Shown here: one piece after another, positions 28,937 through 39,203 of the stretch
Layout of the letters: each line of letters starts with the position of its first letter
How positions within the stretch are numbered: the stretch's first letter is position 1
DNA from: Candidatus Kapaibacterium sp.
GTDB taxonomy: Bacteria; Bacteroidota; Ignavibacteria; Kapaibacteriales; WFXC01
Direction: 5' to 3'
Length of the DNA stretch: 64,000 bases
Assembly: GCA_015490805.1 (NCBI GenBank)
Contig: WFXC01000002.1
Span: 34,437-98,436 of the forward strand
Position numbers and translations under genes: made by a program
The notes under the pieces: generated by a model
The model's input: only the letters and a program-made list of their open reading frames with translations
The model's database searches: none
Told to the model about the DNA's origin: nothing

Positions 28937-30067
28937 TCAATGAATTGACCCCTGACGATCTCGCAAATGTCCACCACGTCGACCGTGGAGCACGGCGATG
29001 ATCTCTGCAATTACACTCAACGCAATTTCCATCGGCGTCTCCGACGCAATATCCAGTCCGGTCGGGAAATAAAGCACCGGCGACAGGGCTTCCACTGCAA
29101 CCCCTTCAGCGGTTAGCTCCTGAAAGATTCGGCGCGTCCGGCGCTTGGGACCAATAATGCCACAATACCGCAGGCGATCTGCAACGGCGGTCAGCACTCG
29201 CAAAATTTCTTTGTCACGAAGATACTGATGAGTCATCAGGAGCACGGCTGAAGGAATCGGGAATGCTACTGGCTGCACATATTGTTCTGGCTCCTGAATC
29301 ACTATCCGGCTGTTCGGAAACCGCTCCGGTGTTGCCAGTAACGACCGATGATCCACAACCGTCACCTCCCACCCCAGTTGTGCTGCCAGCGATGCCACTG
29401 GCTGCACATCATCATCGGCGCCAAAGATCACCAATGGGAACGGCGGTGGAATCCGCTCTACCAGCCATCGACCGGCGCGCTGCTGAGGATCGACGACTAC
29501 CGTTGCAGCGTTGCGGTCAGGAAACGATGGCAATTCCGATCGGGCTTTTTCCAGCAATCGCTCTGTGGCATCTGCAACCCGATCCGAAACCGTCGATCCA
29601 ATCCGCTGAGTATCCACCCAGGCAACAACATCTCCGGGACGAACCGTATGATCCGGATCTCCATCAATGGCGGTGCACAACCAACCAGTACGATGGTCGG
29701 AGCGAATCCGGGCCCACAATTGCTCCAAGATCGCCCGTTTTGCTGGCAGTAATGGCTCCAGCAGAATCTTGCTTACCCCACCACAACCAACACCGGTTCC
29801 CCACAGAAGGTCTTCTTCCGTTGTCGTGTCATACTCAATCACCGTCGGCTGCGTCGGCGGCGCATACTGAATGCGCGTTTGTAGGTCTTTTTCCACGCAA
29901 CCACTGCTGACATTGCCAACAGCAGTGCCATCAGGGACTAGCAGCAACTTTGCTCCCGGTCGCCGATAAGCAGAACCCGTAACTTCGATGACCGTTGCAA
30001 GAAACAAAGGCTGCTTTGTCGGCAAACGGCGAAAGGCATCGGCAATATGTTGCTCATCCAGATTCAT
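28937..30067 (-). CDS. XdhC/CoxF-like molybdenum-hydroxylase maturation protein
   Basis: FLATVIEVTGSAYRRPGAKLLL, GNVSSGCVEKDL, GTGVGCGG, VIFGADDDVQPVASLAAQLGWEVTVVDHR. Confidence 0.88.
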   Translation of the reverse strand: MNLDEQHIADAFRRLPTKQPLFLATVIEVTGSAYRRPGAKLLLVPDGTAVGNVSSGCVEKDLQTRIQYAPPTQPTVIEYDTTTEEDLLWGTGVGCGGVSKILLEPLLPAKRAILEQLWARIRSDHRTGWLCTAIDGDPDHTVRPGDVVAWVDTQRIGSTVSDRVADATERLLEKARSELPSFPDRNAATVVVDPQQRAGRWLVERIPPPFPLVIFGADDDVQPVASLAAQLGWEVTVVDHRSLLATPERFPNSRIVIQEPEQYVQPVAFPIPSAVLLMTHQYLRDKEILRVLTAVADRLRYCGIIGPKRRTRRIFQELTAEGVAVEALSPVLYFPTGLDIASETPMEIALSVIAEIIAVLHGRRGGHLRDRQGSIH

Positions 30068-31185
30068 CCGCTGACTCCTTTCCGAACGAATCGATGAATA
30101 AAACGCTCAAGACTCTCGATGTTATACACCGTTGCTTCCCCCGCAAGCCATTGTCGGACTGCCGCCAGCGCAGCAGTTTGCGGCTGCTGCTGATTGCGCA
30201 CCGGCAGTGGATAGAGCCACCAGATGGAGCGAACGCGCTGAGCGATACGGCGCATCGCTGTCTGTAAAAGTGTTGTCTCTCCAAAATCCAGTCCATCGCT
30301 GACAACAATCAGATGGGTATTCGAGCTTAGCAGAGCCGCATACTCCAGACGAAATTGCGCAAAAGCCGTTCCGATGCGGGTACCGCCACCGTGTTCTGGA
30401 AAAATTTCCGGTAAAATCCGGTGAAATTGTTCCGGCGCGCTCCGATGCATCCACGGGGTAAGCCGCTGGAGCTCTGTGCTGAAAACAAACACCTCCGTTG
30501 CCGGTAACGACTGGACGGCGGCATAGAGGAAATGGAGAAAGAAGCGAGCGAAGCGTTCCATTGAACGACTTACGTCGCAGACGAAGACAAACCGGGGTTT
30601 CTGACGCTCCCGCTGCCGGAACTGGAGTTCCAGCGGCAGACCGCCATAGCGCAGGCTTTTCCGAATCGTTTGCCGAAATGCCAGCAGCCCACTACGAGAT
30701 TGCTCTGTATACCGCCGGCGCAGGCGGACTGCAAACGAGCGTCCCAACTGATACGCCACGGGCAGAAGCCAGGCAATGGTTGCTGGATCCAATGCCGCTA
30801 TCTCCTGTCGTCCCAGCGCTGCATACGGACTGTACACCGTCTGCTGTTGGGTTTCTTCCACGGTCTGGCGTTTGCCTTCCCCCCATTTGCGAATATCCAG
30901 CAACGTCAATGAAGTTTTCGTTTGCTGCTGCTCTGACGAGGACTGGAGCACCTGCTGCCAGTAGTGTTCGAACAGTTCATCGAACAACTGCGCAAAAGCT
31001 GCACTTTTTGCCAGCGTCACCCGCAGTGCTTCTCGAAACACCAGGGGATCTGTCACCGGTACTGCCTGTAACGCCCGGAGCGCACTCAGGGCTTCTCCAA
31101 CGCCAACGGGCAATCCGCGGCTGCGCGCATAGCGGAGAAAGTGGATCAGATGTTCCGACAGATTATACTTTTTCCGAAAACTCAT
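30064..31185 (-). CDS. VWA-domain CoxE-like protein
   Basis: FVFVCDVSRSMERFARFFLHFLYA MIDAS motif; GGGTRIGTAFAQF. Confidence 0.88.
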   Translation of the reverse strand: MSFRKKYNLSEHLIHFLRYARSRGLPVGVGEALSALRALQAVPVTDPLVFREALRVTLAKSAAFAQLFDELFEHYWQQVLQSSSEQQQTKTSLTLLDIRKWGEGKRQTVEETQQQTVYSPYAALGRQEIAALDPATIAWLLPVAYQLGRSFAVRLRRRYTEQSRSGLLAFRQTIRKSLRYGGLPLELQFRQRERQKPRFVFVCDVSRSMERFARFFLHFLYAAVQSLPATEVFVFSTELQRLTPWMHRSAPEQFHRILPEIFPEHGGGTRIGTAFAQFRLEYAALLSSNTHLIVVSDGLDFGETTLLQTAMRRIAQRVRSIWWLYPLPVRNQQQPQTAALAAVRQWLAGEATVYNIESLERFIHRFVRKGVSG

Positions 31186-32119
31186 CTGATGGAGCCGATG
31201 GCTGTTCCTGCCGCATTTCTGCCAGGCGGAATCGAACGTTGAGTCGCTCCAGGAACTCCATAAACGAGGTCTTCATCACCTCGATGTCTTCGCGATCCTT
31301 GAACAATACTCCAATTGCCATTGCCAGGGTATCCGGCGTCAAGTGATCCTTATGCAATGAAACCAGCGCTCGTGCCCAATCCAGGGTTTCAGCGATACCG
31401 GGCCGCTTCTGCAACTGCCGTCGTCGCACCTGCTGCACAAACTGACAAATCTGCTCTGCCAGGTTTTCATCCAGCTCCGGTACTTTCTCTCGCACAATCG
31501 CCAGCTCTTTTTCATAACTGGGATAATCAATCCACAGGTACAGGCAGCGGCGGCGCAGGGCATCGGACAGCTCTCGAAAGCGATTACTGGTGATGATCGC
31601 ATACGGAATCGACGTTGCACGAATGGTTCCAATTTCCGGAATGGATATTTGCCAATCCGAAAGCACTTCCAGTAAAAAACTTTCAAATTCCTCATCCGCT
31701 CGATCAATTTCGTCGATCAACAAAACCGGCGGCTTCGGCTGCGTAATTGCTCGAAGTAAGGGGCGTTTCAAAAGAAACTTTTCGCTGAATATCGTTGACT
31801 CTTTCTCCTCTATGGTCTGATCCGACTGCTCAGTCAGTTTAATGTGCAAGAGCTGGTGCTGGTAGTTCCACTCGTACAGTGCAGCATTTGCATCCAGCCC
31901 TTCATAGCACTGGAGGCGAATCAACTCTGTATTGAGCACTTGCGCCAGCACTTTGGCAATTTCTGTTTTTCCCACACCCGGTGGTCCTTCGATCAGCAGG
32001 GGTTTTTGCAACCGCATCGAGAGGAAGACAGCCACGGCTATTTGACGATCAGCGATATAGTGCTGCCGGCGGAATTGCTCAATGATTTTCTCAAACGTTG
32101 GCAAACTGGTACGCATCAT
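31163..32119 (-). CDS. MoxR-family AAA+ ATPase (CoxD-like)
   Basis: LLIEGPPGVGKTEIAKVLAQ Walker A, VLLIDEIDRADEEFESFLLEVL Walker B; the ORF is open to 32248. Confidence 0.88.
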   Translation of the reverse strand: MMRTSLPTFEKIIEQFRRQHYIADRQIAVAVFLSMRLQKPLLIEGPPGVGKTEIAKVLAQVLNTELIRLQCYEGLDANAALYEWNYQHQLLHIKLTEQSDQTIEEKESTIFSEKFLLKRPLLRAITQPKPPVLLIDEIDRADEEFESFLLEVLSDWQISIPEIGTIRATSIPYAIITSNRFRELSDALRRRCLYLWIDYPSYEKELAIVREKVPELDENLAEQICQFVQQVRRRQLQKRPGIAETLDWARALVSLHKDHLTPDTLAMAIGVLFKDREDIEVMKTSFMEFLERLNVRFRLAEMRQEQPSAPSDEFSEKV

Positions 32120-32257
32120 CCTTAACGCCTTTGTGCTTGATTCCCTGATCCTTTGCCACACATCCGTTGACGCATTGAGCGGAACAACATTACCCATCAG
32201 CGCTACATTCCCACCCCAATCGCGAGACTTCTCCCCCCATAGCAGCACATTGGGATT

Positions 32258-33472
32258 TCAGGCTTTTCTTTGCAGCCGCGACGTTCGACGCAGATGTCGC
32301 CACAGTTGCATCCAGCATCCAAGGGCAAGGAGCTGGAGGACACCGACGATCAGCGGAATACTTCCCGGCTGGTAGCTATAGAGCCAGCCGATAACTGTGC
32401 CGCCGATCAGCCAGCCAATGCCATAGACAGTGTTAAAGATTCCATAAGCAAAGGCACGACGCTGAGGATGGATGGCATCTGCGATAAAGGCGCGAAGTAC
32501 CGTTTCGTGCAGCGCCATTGCCATCCCCCACACCAGAGCTGCTCCTACTAAAGCAGCAAAGTTTTCCTGAAATGCGCCAACGGCAATCATAGCGGTCAGC
32601 AGCGGCACACCCCAGAGAATCCGAACAGAGAAGCGGTCGTACCACTTTCCAAAAAGGAGTGCGGCAAGGCTATCAGCACCCATTGCAATAGCATAGAGTC
32701 CGGCGATCCAGGCGGGCGAAAGCAACTGGTGCTGCTCTGCGTGATACGCAATGAGCGCATACTGCACAAAGCCAACAGCGCTCCAGAAAGCAAAGGCAAG
32801 GTACCACCAGAAAAAAGCAGGATATGGCTGCTTTCCTCCCTGCTCCTCAGAGTCCTCGTAATGCTGCGGCTGTGGAGAATGGCGACGGGCAATCCAGAGA
32901 AACAGTAGCAGCAGGACAAGGGGAATTGCCGTCCATCGCAACACCATCGCATAATCTGCATTGCGGCTGAGCAACCATGCAAAGAGCAGGGGACCGATAA
33001 CCGCACCGATCTGATCGACTGCTTCGTGCAGCGCAAAGCCCCAGCCCCGTCCTACGGGTGCCGTTGCGTAACTCAAGATCGTATCACGGGCAGGCGTCCG
33101 TAACGCTTTGCCCAAGCGCTCCAGCACGAACAACACGGCAACGGTTTCCCACGCAGATGCCCATCCTGCCAGCGGAATAGCAGCAATCAGCGCATATCCC
33201 CACAGCGCAAAGCCCCAATAGTATCGAGTACGCTGCGCCAGGTATCCGAAAGCGAATCGGAGCCCATATCCAACGAATTCCCCAATACCGGCGATAACAC
33301 CAACCACAACGGCTGACGCTCCCAGGGTCTGCAAATACGGTCCAAGGATGCTCCGACCGCTTTCATAAATCAAATCTCCCAGGAGACTCACAGTGCCAAA
33401 AAGGAGAATGAGTTCGTATGCGCGCCGTCTTCGCGACCTTCCAGATTCAGAAACCGCCATTGTTGCAAACAC
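32258..33472 (-). CDS. MFS transporter
   Basis: About 12 hydrophobic segments; LERLGKALRTPARDTILSYA, GRGWGFALHEAVDQIGAVIGP. Confidence 0.9.
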   Translation of the reverse strand: MFATMAVSESGRSRRRRAYELILLFGTVSLLGDLIYESGRSILGPYLQTLGASAVVVGVIAGIGEFVGYGLRFAFGYLAQRTRYYWGFALWGYALIAAIPLAGWASAWETVAVLFVLERLGKALRTPARDTILSYATAPVGRGWGFALHEAVDQIGAVIGPLLFAWLLSRNADYAMVLRWTAIPLVLLLLFLWIARRHSPQPQHYEDSEEQGGKQPYPAFFWWYLAFAFWSAVGFVQYALIAYHAEQHQLLSPAWIAGLYAIAMGADSLAALLFGKWYDRFSVRILWGVPLLTAMIAVGAFQENFAALVGAALVWGMAMALHETVLRAFIADAIHPQRRAFAYGIFNTVYGIGWLIGGTVIGWLYSYQPGSIPLIVGVLQLLALGCWMQLWRHLRRTSRLQRKA

Positions 33473-33675
33473 TCCCGCTCCCCGATTGACGGTTTAATCT
33501 TCTGACGTGGTGGGACAACCACCATCGATGTTTTGTTCCATCCCACTGATAGGAGTAGCAATGACACACCGCTACTCCCAACCGCTGGATTCAAGAGGCA
33601 TCGAGCACAATCACTGCAAGCACTCGACTATGCCTTTGCCAACACCCATCTGGCCAGCACTTTTGCGAACTACTC

Positions 33676-36600
33676 TTAAGGCAGCAGCACGACTCGAGAC
33701 CACAGCATGCGCTGCCCATCATCGATGCGTACTGCGTAGCTCCCGGATGCCAAATGCGGCAGTATCCATCGCCACGGTTGCGAAGGGGCAACGGTAAACG
33801 TGCGGCTCCAGAGGCGCTGCCCTTGCACTGTGTACAGTGTAGCGCGTAGGAAAGGATATGATCGCTGGCTACTGACTTCCAGCGCTGGAGGATTCTGATG
33901 GAGTACGCGAACATTCAGACCAGTGTCGGAATGTTCTGGCACACTGGTCACCGTCCCGGTGCCAACTAACTGCACCGTCACCGTCCCATTGTCCGCATCA
34001 CTTTCCACCCGGAGCACAGCGGTGCGATTCCCCTCGACTGCTGGCTGGAATCGAATGCCCAGCGTTTTTTCCTCTCCCGGCTGAATTTTGTTCGGGAGTG
34101 TGTTGACCAGCACAAACTCATCATCCTGAGCATCCTGCGGCTGAATTGAAACAGCAGTAATCGTTACCGGCGCCTGTCCGGTGTTCTGGAAGCGCACAAA
34201 CTGCGTTGCCGTTGCGCCAACGGCGACATTTCCAAAATCCAGTGTTGAAACACTTGCCTCCAGCACTTTCGGAATCGGCGCTTCTTCGTACGGCAGATTC
34301 AAATAGCCTAAACCACGGGGACCGATATTCCAGATCCGCACCGTCGAACCTTGCCAGCTCAGTGCTGCCATCCGAGTCTGGGTCAGCTCTCTGGTCAACA
34401 TCACTTCCCACGAACGGCCATTATCTTCTGTCGCCAGCACCCGCCCGTTGTTATCAATGAGGTAATTCCATCGCGAATTTGCCGGAGCAAACGCCATTAC
34501 AGGTGTAATTCCCGCCTGCGTCAGCCGCACGTTCAGAGGCTGCCAAGTCGCCCCACCATCTGTCGTTGCGGCAACGAACGTTTCTCGAAAACTTCCCTGT
34601 CCCTTCTGGTACAAAGCAATCCCTTTTTGCGGCGTGGTGAAGGACAAAAATACCACCATAGCGGTCGGATCAATCGTGGACACTTTCCAGGTTGCTCCTT
34701 TATCGGTTGTGTAGAACACCCGTCCTTTCGTTGTTCCAAACCATCCAGCCTCACCAAGCCAGAACCGAGATCCAACCAATCCGGTTTCCTGCGGCTGCGG
34801 CGTCGGTAACCCAGTCTGGACTTCCCACGTTGCTCCACCATCGGTGGTTCGAGCCACCCCCCAACGTCCTCCCTTAGGATCTCCCAGAAAGATGCCTTCA
34901 TTGGAATTGAAAAAGTGAAGATCGTTGATAAAGTCCGTAATATGGGCAACGCTGACGGTCTGCCACTGTTGTCCTCCATTGGTAGTACGCCAGATGGTAG
35001 TGTTTCCTCCATTGGATCCGTTCGTCGAAATCCACGCTCGCTGGAGATCCAGTGCTGCAACGGCGAAGGCAGGATCAGCGGAGAAATTGGTAAAAGTCCC
35101 TACCCCAGCATTGACAACTTGGGACTGGGAAGCGGCCACGTAAATAGCACCAACACCAGATAAAAACCCCACAGCCCAAAAAGTAGAGGGTGAAGGCGAT
35201 TCTGCATCAAAGTACGAAACGTGTGTAAATGCTGGATGAGGAAGTGGAAAAGCGACATAAGTATGCGGAGAAGGAATCCGGACGGGAAGTTCGATACGCT
35301 GATAGTCCACATAATCACCATCTTGGAATACGACCAGAAAGTCCACCGTCCCTTCAAACCATCCCTGCAACGGAGAAAGCTGAACGGTAACATCCACATT
35401 CTGCGAATCCAGGGTACCAATGCTCCCAACTGTAATTGGTTGATCAGGCAGGATGGTAAAACCATCAAAGCTGAACAAGCGAAGCTGAAGATTGGATGTT
35501 GGCGCCAAGAAATTTTTGACCGTTAATCGAACTTGTACTGGATCATAAGTAGAAATCACGCCATTAGCAGCAGCAATGCCAATCGCCGTAATCTCAACGC
35601 CTGGTATCCGATCACCGGAAGAAAAACTCTGATTGAACTGCACTGCTTTGTATGCATTGACTCGCCCATAGAAGAACGGGCGAAGAGCAGGATTCTGTTG
35701 TACCTGTGGGAATATATTGTCTACCGTGCTCCGGATCTGGTGGGCGATCTGTTTCGGTGTCCAATCCGGATGAAGCGTTCGAATCAGAGCAGCAATACCG
35801 GAGACTATTGGAGCGGCAAAAGAGGTGCCACTCCAATTCGGATGGGATACGTAGCTATTACCTGGCATCGTACTCCAGTTAGCAACGCCAGGGGCATAGA
35901 CATCAACGGCAGTACCATAATGCGTAAAAGATGCTGGATTGTCATTGCGATCGCTGGCGCCAACCGTAAGAACGTTATCGTATTGCGCTGGAAAATAGGG
36001 GATATTGACATCGGTAAAAATCGAAAAATTCCCTGCAGAAGTGACTATGAGGCTTCCCATAGCCGTAGCTTGATTGATCACATCCTGTTCGTAACTGGCA
36101 TATCGCGGACTACCCCAACTGAGATTGATAACATCAGCACCCAATTGGGCGGCATAGAGGATTGCTTCGTACCCTCGCAGAATCCCCCCGACCGGTTGAT
36201 CGGAGCTCAATTTCACCGGAATCAACTTACACTGATAACCAATACTGGCAATGCCTTTACCATTATTGGTTACCGCTGAAGCATTGCCGGCAACATTCGT
36301 ACCGTGACTCCGAGTGTCATTGATTCCTGGGGGAGTGATATTTCGCACCTTCGGATCATTATCTTCACGGAAAATCCCCTGCTGAAGATCTTGTAGGCTC
36401 ACATCACCCACGAAATCCCACCCATGTACATCATCAACTTTGCCATTGCCATCATCATCGATCCCATTGTCAGGAATCTCATTCGGATTGGTCCAGATAT
36501 TATCCCGCAAATCTTCGTGCTCCCAATCAGTACCAGAGTCCAAAATAGCGATCGTAACTTCCCCACTGCCTTTGGTAACATCCCACGCGCGGGCTGCCTG

Positions 36601-37221
36601 GATAAGCTCCAAAGCCTTTTGCTGAGAAAACCGAGGATCATTGGGTTGAAACAGTGGCTGTCGGATATAAAGTGGCTCTGCATATTCGATCTCCGGATGC
36701 TGCTCCAGTTCACGACACAGGTCTACTGGATCCACCGGCGCTGTATAGCGGACTTCGTAAATGCGACGTACTCCAACATAGTCTGTCATCTGCTGTAACT
36801 GTGCAGCGTTGCCGCCAAACGGCTGGCGAATAGAGCGGATTCCATAGAGTTTGAAGATGGAATTCAAGCTGCTTCCGCCCAGTGCGCGATTTCCGTCGAC
36901 CACTGGAAACTGCTGTCGCGTTTTGATCACAACAACACCCGGCAAATAGCTACCCGGCTCTGGAACGCTGTGGGGCCGAACTTTTGCCGGCGTAAACAAG
37001 CCATCAGCTCGCTTCTTTCCGGGCGCAACGATCGTCGCCGGTCGCAGCGACGGAATTGCCCCAATACTCTGCCAGTTATGGTGGGCAAACGCCTGCATCG
37101 TTGCTGGAGATACAGCAGGCATTGTTCCATTATTATGCTGCATCCCACCTAATAATTTTGCTTCTACGGAAACCTGCGTCACAAAACAGCACAGAGCGAT
37201 GGCAAAGATCCACTGTCGCAT
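33676..37221 (-). CDS. Secreted subtilisin-family (S8) protease with YCF48-like repeats, ASPM/Hydin-like domain and candidate T9SS C-terminal domain
   Basis: Triad motifs ILDSGTDWEHEDL, HGTNVAGNASAV, GTSFAAPIVSGIAAL; TTDGGATW/TTDKGATW repeats; VLEASVSTLDFGNVAVGATATQFVRFQNTG. Confidence 0.9.
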   Translation of the reverse strand: MRQWIFAIALCCFVTQVSVEAKLLGGMQHNNGTMPAVSPATMQAFAHHNWQSIGAIPSLRPATIVAPGKKRADGLFTPAKVRPHSVPEPGSYLPGVVVIKTRQQFPVVDGNRALGGSSLNSIFKLYGIRSIRQPFGGNAAQLQQMTDYVGVRRIYEVRYTAPVDPVDLCRELEQHPEIEYAEPLYIRQPLFQPNDPRFSQQKALELIQAARAWDVTKGSGEVTIAILDSGTDWEHEDLRDNIWTNPNEIPDNGIDDDGNGKVDDVHGWDFVGDVSLQDLQQGIFREDNDPKVRNITPPGINDTRSHGTNVAGNASAVTNNGKGIASIGYQCKLIPVKLSSDQPVGGILRGYEAILYAAQLGADVINLSWGSPRYASYEQDVINQATAMGSLIVTSAGNFSIFTDVNIPYFPAQYDNVLTVGASDRNDNPASFTHYGTAVDVYAPGVANWSTMPGNSYVSHPNWSGTSFAAPIVSGIAALIRTLHPDWTPKQIAHQIRSTVDNIFPQVQQNPALRPFFYGRVNAYKAVQFNQSFSSGDRIPGVEITAIGIAAANGVISTYDPVQVRLTVKNFLAPTSNLQLRLFSFDGFTILPDQPITVGSIGTLDSQNVDVTVQLSPLQGWFEGTVDFLVVFQDGDYVDYQRIELPVRIPSPHTYVAFPLPHPAFTHVSYFDAESPSPSTFWAVGFLSGVGAIYVAASQSQVVNAGVGTFTNFSADPAFAVAALDLQRAWISTNGSNGGNTTIWRTTNGGQQWQTVSVAHITDFINDLHFFNSNEGIFLGDPKGGRWGVARTTDGGATWEVQTGLPTPQPQETGLVGSRFWLGEAGWFGTTKGRVFYTTDKGATWKVSTIDPTAMVVFLSFTTPQKGIALYQKGQGSFRETFVAATTDGGATWQPLNVRLTQAGITPVMAFAPANSRWNYLIDNNGRVLATEDNGRSWEVMLTRELTQTRMAALSWQGSTVRIWNIGPRGLGYLNLPYEEAPIPKVLEASVSTLDFGNVAVGATATQFVRFQNTGQAPVTITAVSIQPQDAQDDEFVLVNTLPNKIQPGEEKTLGIRFQPAVEGNRTAVLRVESDADNGTVTVQLVGTGTVTSVPEHSDTGLNVRVLHQNPPALEVSSQRSYPFLRATLYTVQGQRLWSRTFTVAPSQPWRWILPHLASGSYAVRIDDGQRMLWSRVVLLP

Positions 37222-37265
37222 TTGAATACTCCTCGGTTTGTTTTTCAACACACTCTGGAAAAACT

Positions 37266-37273
37266 CAAAAATA
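37266..37273 (-). promoter_or_regulatory. TAnnTTTG-type -7 box candidate upstream of the protease
   Basis: TATTTTTG on minus strand, 44 nt upstream of the start. Confidence 0.35.
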
Positions 37274-37464
37274 CAACTTTCTGGCTCAAAACTTATACCA
37301 TTCTCAACTGTCAACATTCCTAATTGCCCCAGTTTCTCTGTCGTCCTGCGCTGCCCAGCCTGACGCTCCAGCATTCTCCGCAAATGACATCGTGCCTGCA
37401 AAGCACCAGCGGCGACAGCTGCTCGTCTGAACGGCAGTAGTAGACCAAAATAAACGCTCTACGG

Positions 37465-39066
37465 ATGTTCCATCGCATCATTGACAGGATCTTCCACCTC
37501 TTGCCAGCTCCCAGAGTATCTTTTAAATTCCGACTCACCTTCTGGTACTCCTTCTTTGCAACGGTGACGCTTCTTATCTTCATCGCCATTGTGTACTACT
37601 CGGCAACTGAAGAGGTTCAGGACAGTCTGGATTCCTCTATGCTTCGCGTTGCAACGTCGCTGGATTATATTGTTCGCAAAAAACAGCAGGAGACCCAACA
37701 ACCATTGCGTCCAGCGCGGCAGCCGGAGCAGCACAGAAGATCCCGGTTTGCTTTTCTCCAGCAGGACACCCTGCCAAATTTTGTCGGTCCGCTGCGCCCT
37801 CAACCGGACACTGCCCGTCTTCGCACAGATCCAGTGTGGACAGCAGTCTACGAACACATTCTGCTCAATCCCAAAAACTACCTGATCCAGATTGCCGACA
37901 GCAGTGGTCAGGTGGTGTGGAAATCGGCCAATCTGCGAGATCACGTTTTGCCTACAGCAAAAGACCTTCCGTATTTTCCACCAACCGTACCCGCCCATCT
38001 TTTTCAGGATGCCTACTGGCAGGATGGAGAAGTAATGCGCGTCCTGTTTTACCGATCCGATTTGTTGCAGATTACTATTGCTTACGCCATCGACGAAGTG
38101 CGCAGCACACTCAATGAGCTCTTCAGTCTGATGCTCTACCTTCTGCCGATCATTTTCTTCGTATCCTTAGCCGGAGGATGGTGGCTGGCTTCTTATTCTT
38201 TGCAGCCCATCGAGAAGATTACACAAACGGCGCGTGAAATTACTGCACGCCGCCTGGATCAACGGATTCCTTCGCCACCAGCCGATGATGAAATTGCCCG
38301 ATTAGTCGCTACCCTCAATGATATGATTGCCCGCCTGGAAGCTTCGTTCCAGCAGATTCGGCAGTTCACCAGTGATGTATCACACGAACTCCGCACTCCA
38401 CTCTCCATCCTGATGGGTGAACTGGAATTAGCACTCCGCTCCCGCCGCTCGCCAGAAGAGTACGAACGTATTCTCTCGACCGCTTTAGAAGAAGTTGTGC
38501 GGCTTTCAAAACTGGTGCAGAATCTGCTGGAATTGTCTCGTGCAGAAACGGGGCAAATCAACCTCACAATGGAGCAACTGGACCTTTCACTTTTGTTGCA
38601 CGATATCGTGGAAGATGCTGAGATCTTAGCAGAAGCGAAAAATATCCAGGTACACTCTTCCATCGAAACACCCCTGTGGATCCAGGGGGACAAACACCGG
38701 CTGTACCAGGCTTTCCTGAATCTGGTTGATAACGCCGTGAAGTATACACCGGAGAACCAGACAATTGCCATTCGGGGCGCTCGGCAAGGAAAAAGCGTGG
38801 TTGTTGAGATCGAAGATACGGGCATTGGGATTCCGGAGAAAGAAATCCCGCTCATCTTCCGCCGTTTCTATCGGGTCGACAAAGCCCGGTCGCGCAAAAT
38901 TCAGGGACAGGGGCTGGGCTTAGCTATCGTGCAATGGATCATCCACTCCCACGGGGGCGACATTCAGGTCGAAAGCACACCGGGTAAAGGGAGCTGCTTC
39001 CGGGTCATCCTGCCAGCCGTGTATCCTGAGCAGGTGCCAGCGACCACCACCAGTGTTTCTTCGTAG
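37465..39066 (+). CDS. Sensor histidine kinase (HAMP-HisKA-HATPase)
   Basis: Two TM segments, FTSDVSHELRTPLSILMGELELAL, NLVDNAVKYTPE, VEIEDTGIGIPEKEIPLIFRRFYRVDKARSRKIQGQGLGLAIVQ. Confidence 0.95.
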   Translation: MFHRIIDRIFHLLPAPRVSFKFRLTFWYSFFATVTLLIFIAIVYYSATEEVQDSLDSSMLRVATSLDYIVRKKQQETQQPLRPARQPEQHRRSRFAFLQQDTLPNFVGPLRPQPDTARLRTDPVWTAVYEHILLNPKNYLIQIADSSGQVVWKSANLRDHVLPTAKDLPYFPPTVPAHLFQDAYWQDGEVMRVLFYRSDLLQITIAYAIDEVRSTLNELFSLMLYLLPIIFFVSLAGGWWLASYSLQPIEKITQTAREITARRLDQRIPSPPADDEIARLVATLNDMIARLEASFQQIRQFTSDVSHELRTPLSILMGELELALRSRRSPEEYERILSTALEEVVRLSKLVQNLLELSRAETGQINLTMEQLDLSLLLHDIVEDAEILAEAKNIQVHSSIETPLWIQGDKHRLYQAFLNLVDNAVKYTPENQTIAIRGARQGKSVVVEIEDTGIGIPEKEIPLIFRRFYRVDKARSRKIQGQGLGLAIVQWIIHSHGGDIQVESTPGKGSCFRVILPAVYPEQVPATTTSVSS

Positions 39067-39203
39067 AACCACTGTTGCGGCTGGATCTCTGCTTGTATAC
39101 CGCTATTGTAAACCGCCACAGCTCTATCGGGCTGCACTCTCTGAAGCACTGGTTTTTTCCCCGGTACCTCTGATCAAGCTTGAATCGTGTTCGCCTGCTG
39201 CCT

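Noticed and set aside
33552-33578. Inverted repeat ggagtagc...gctactcc between the protease and MFS genes
   Set aside because: 8-bp stem without a U-tract on either strand; not enough to call a terminator or operator.
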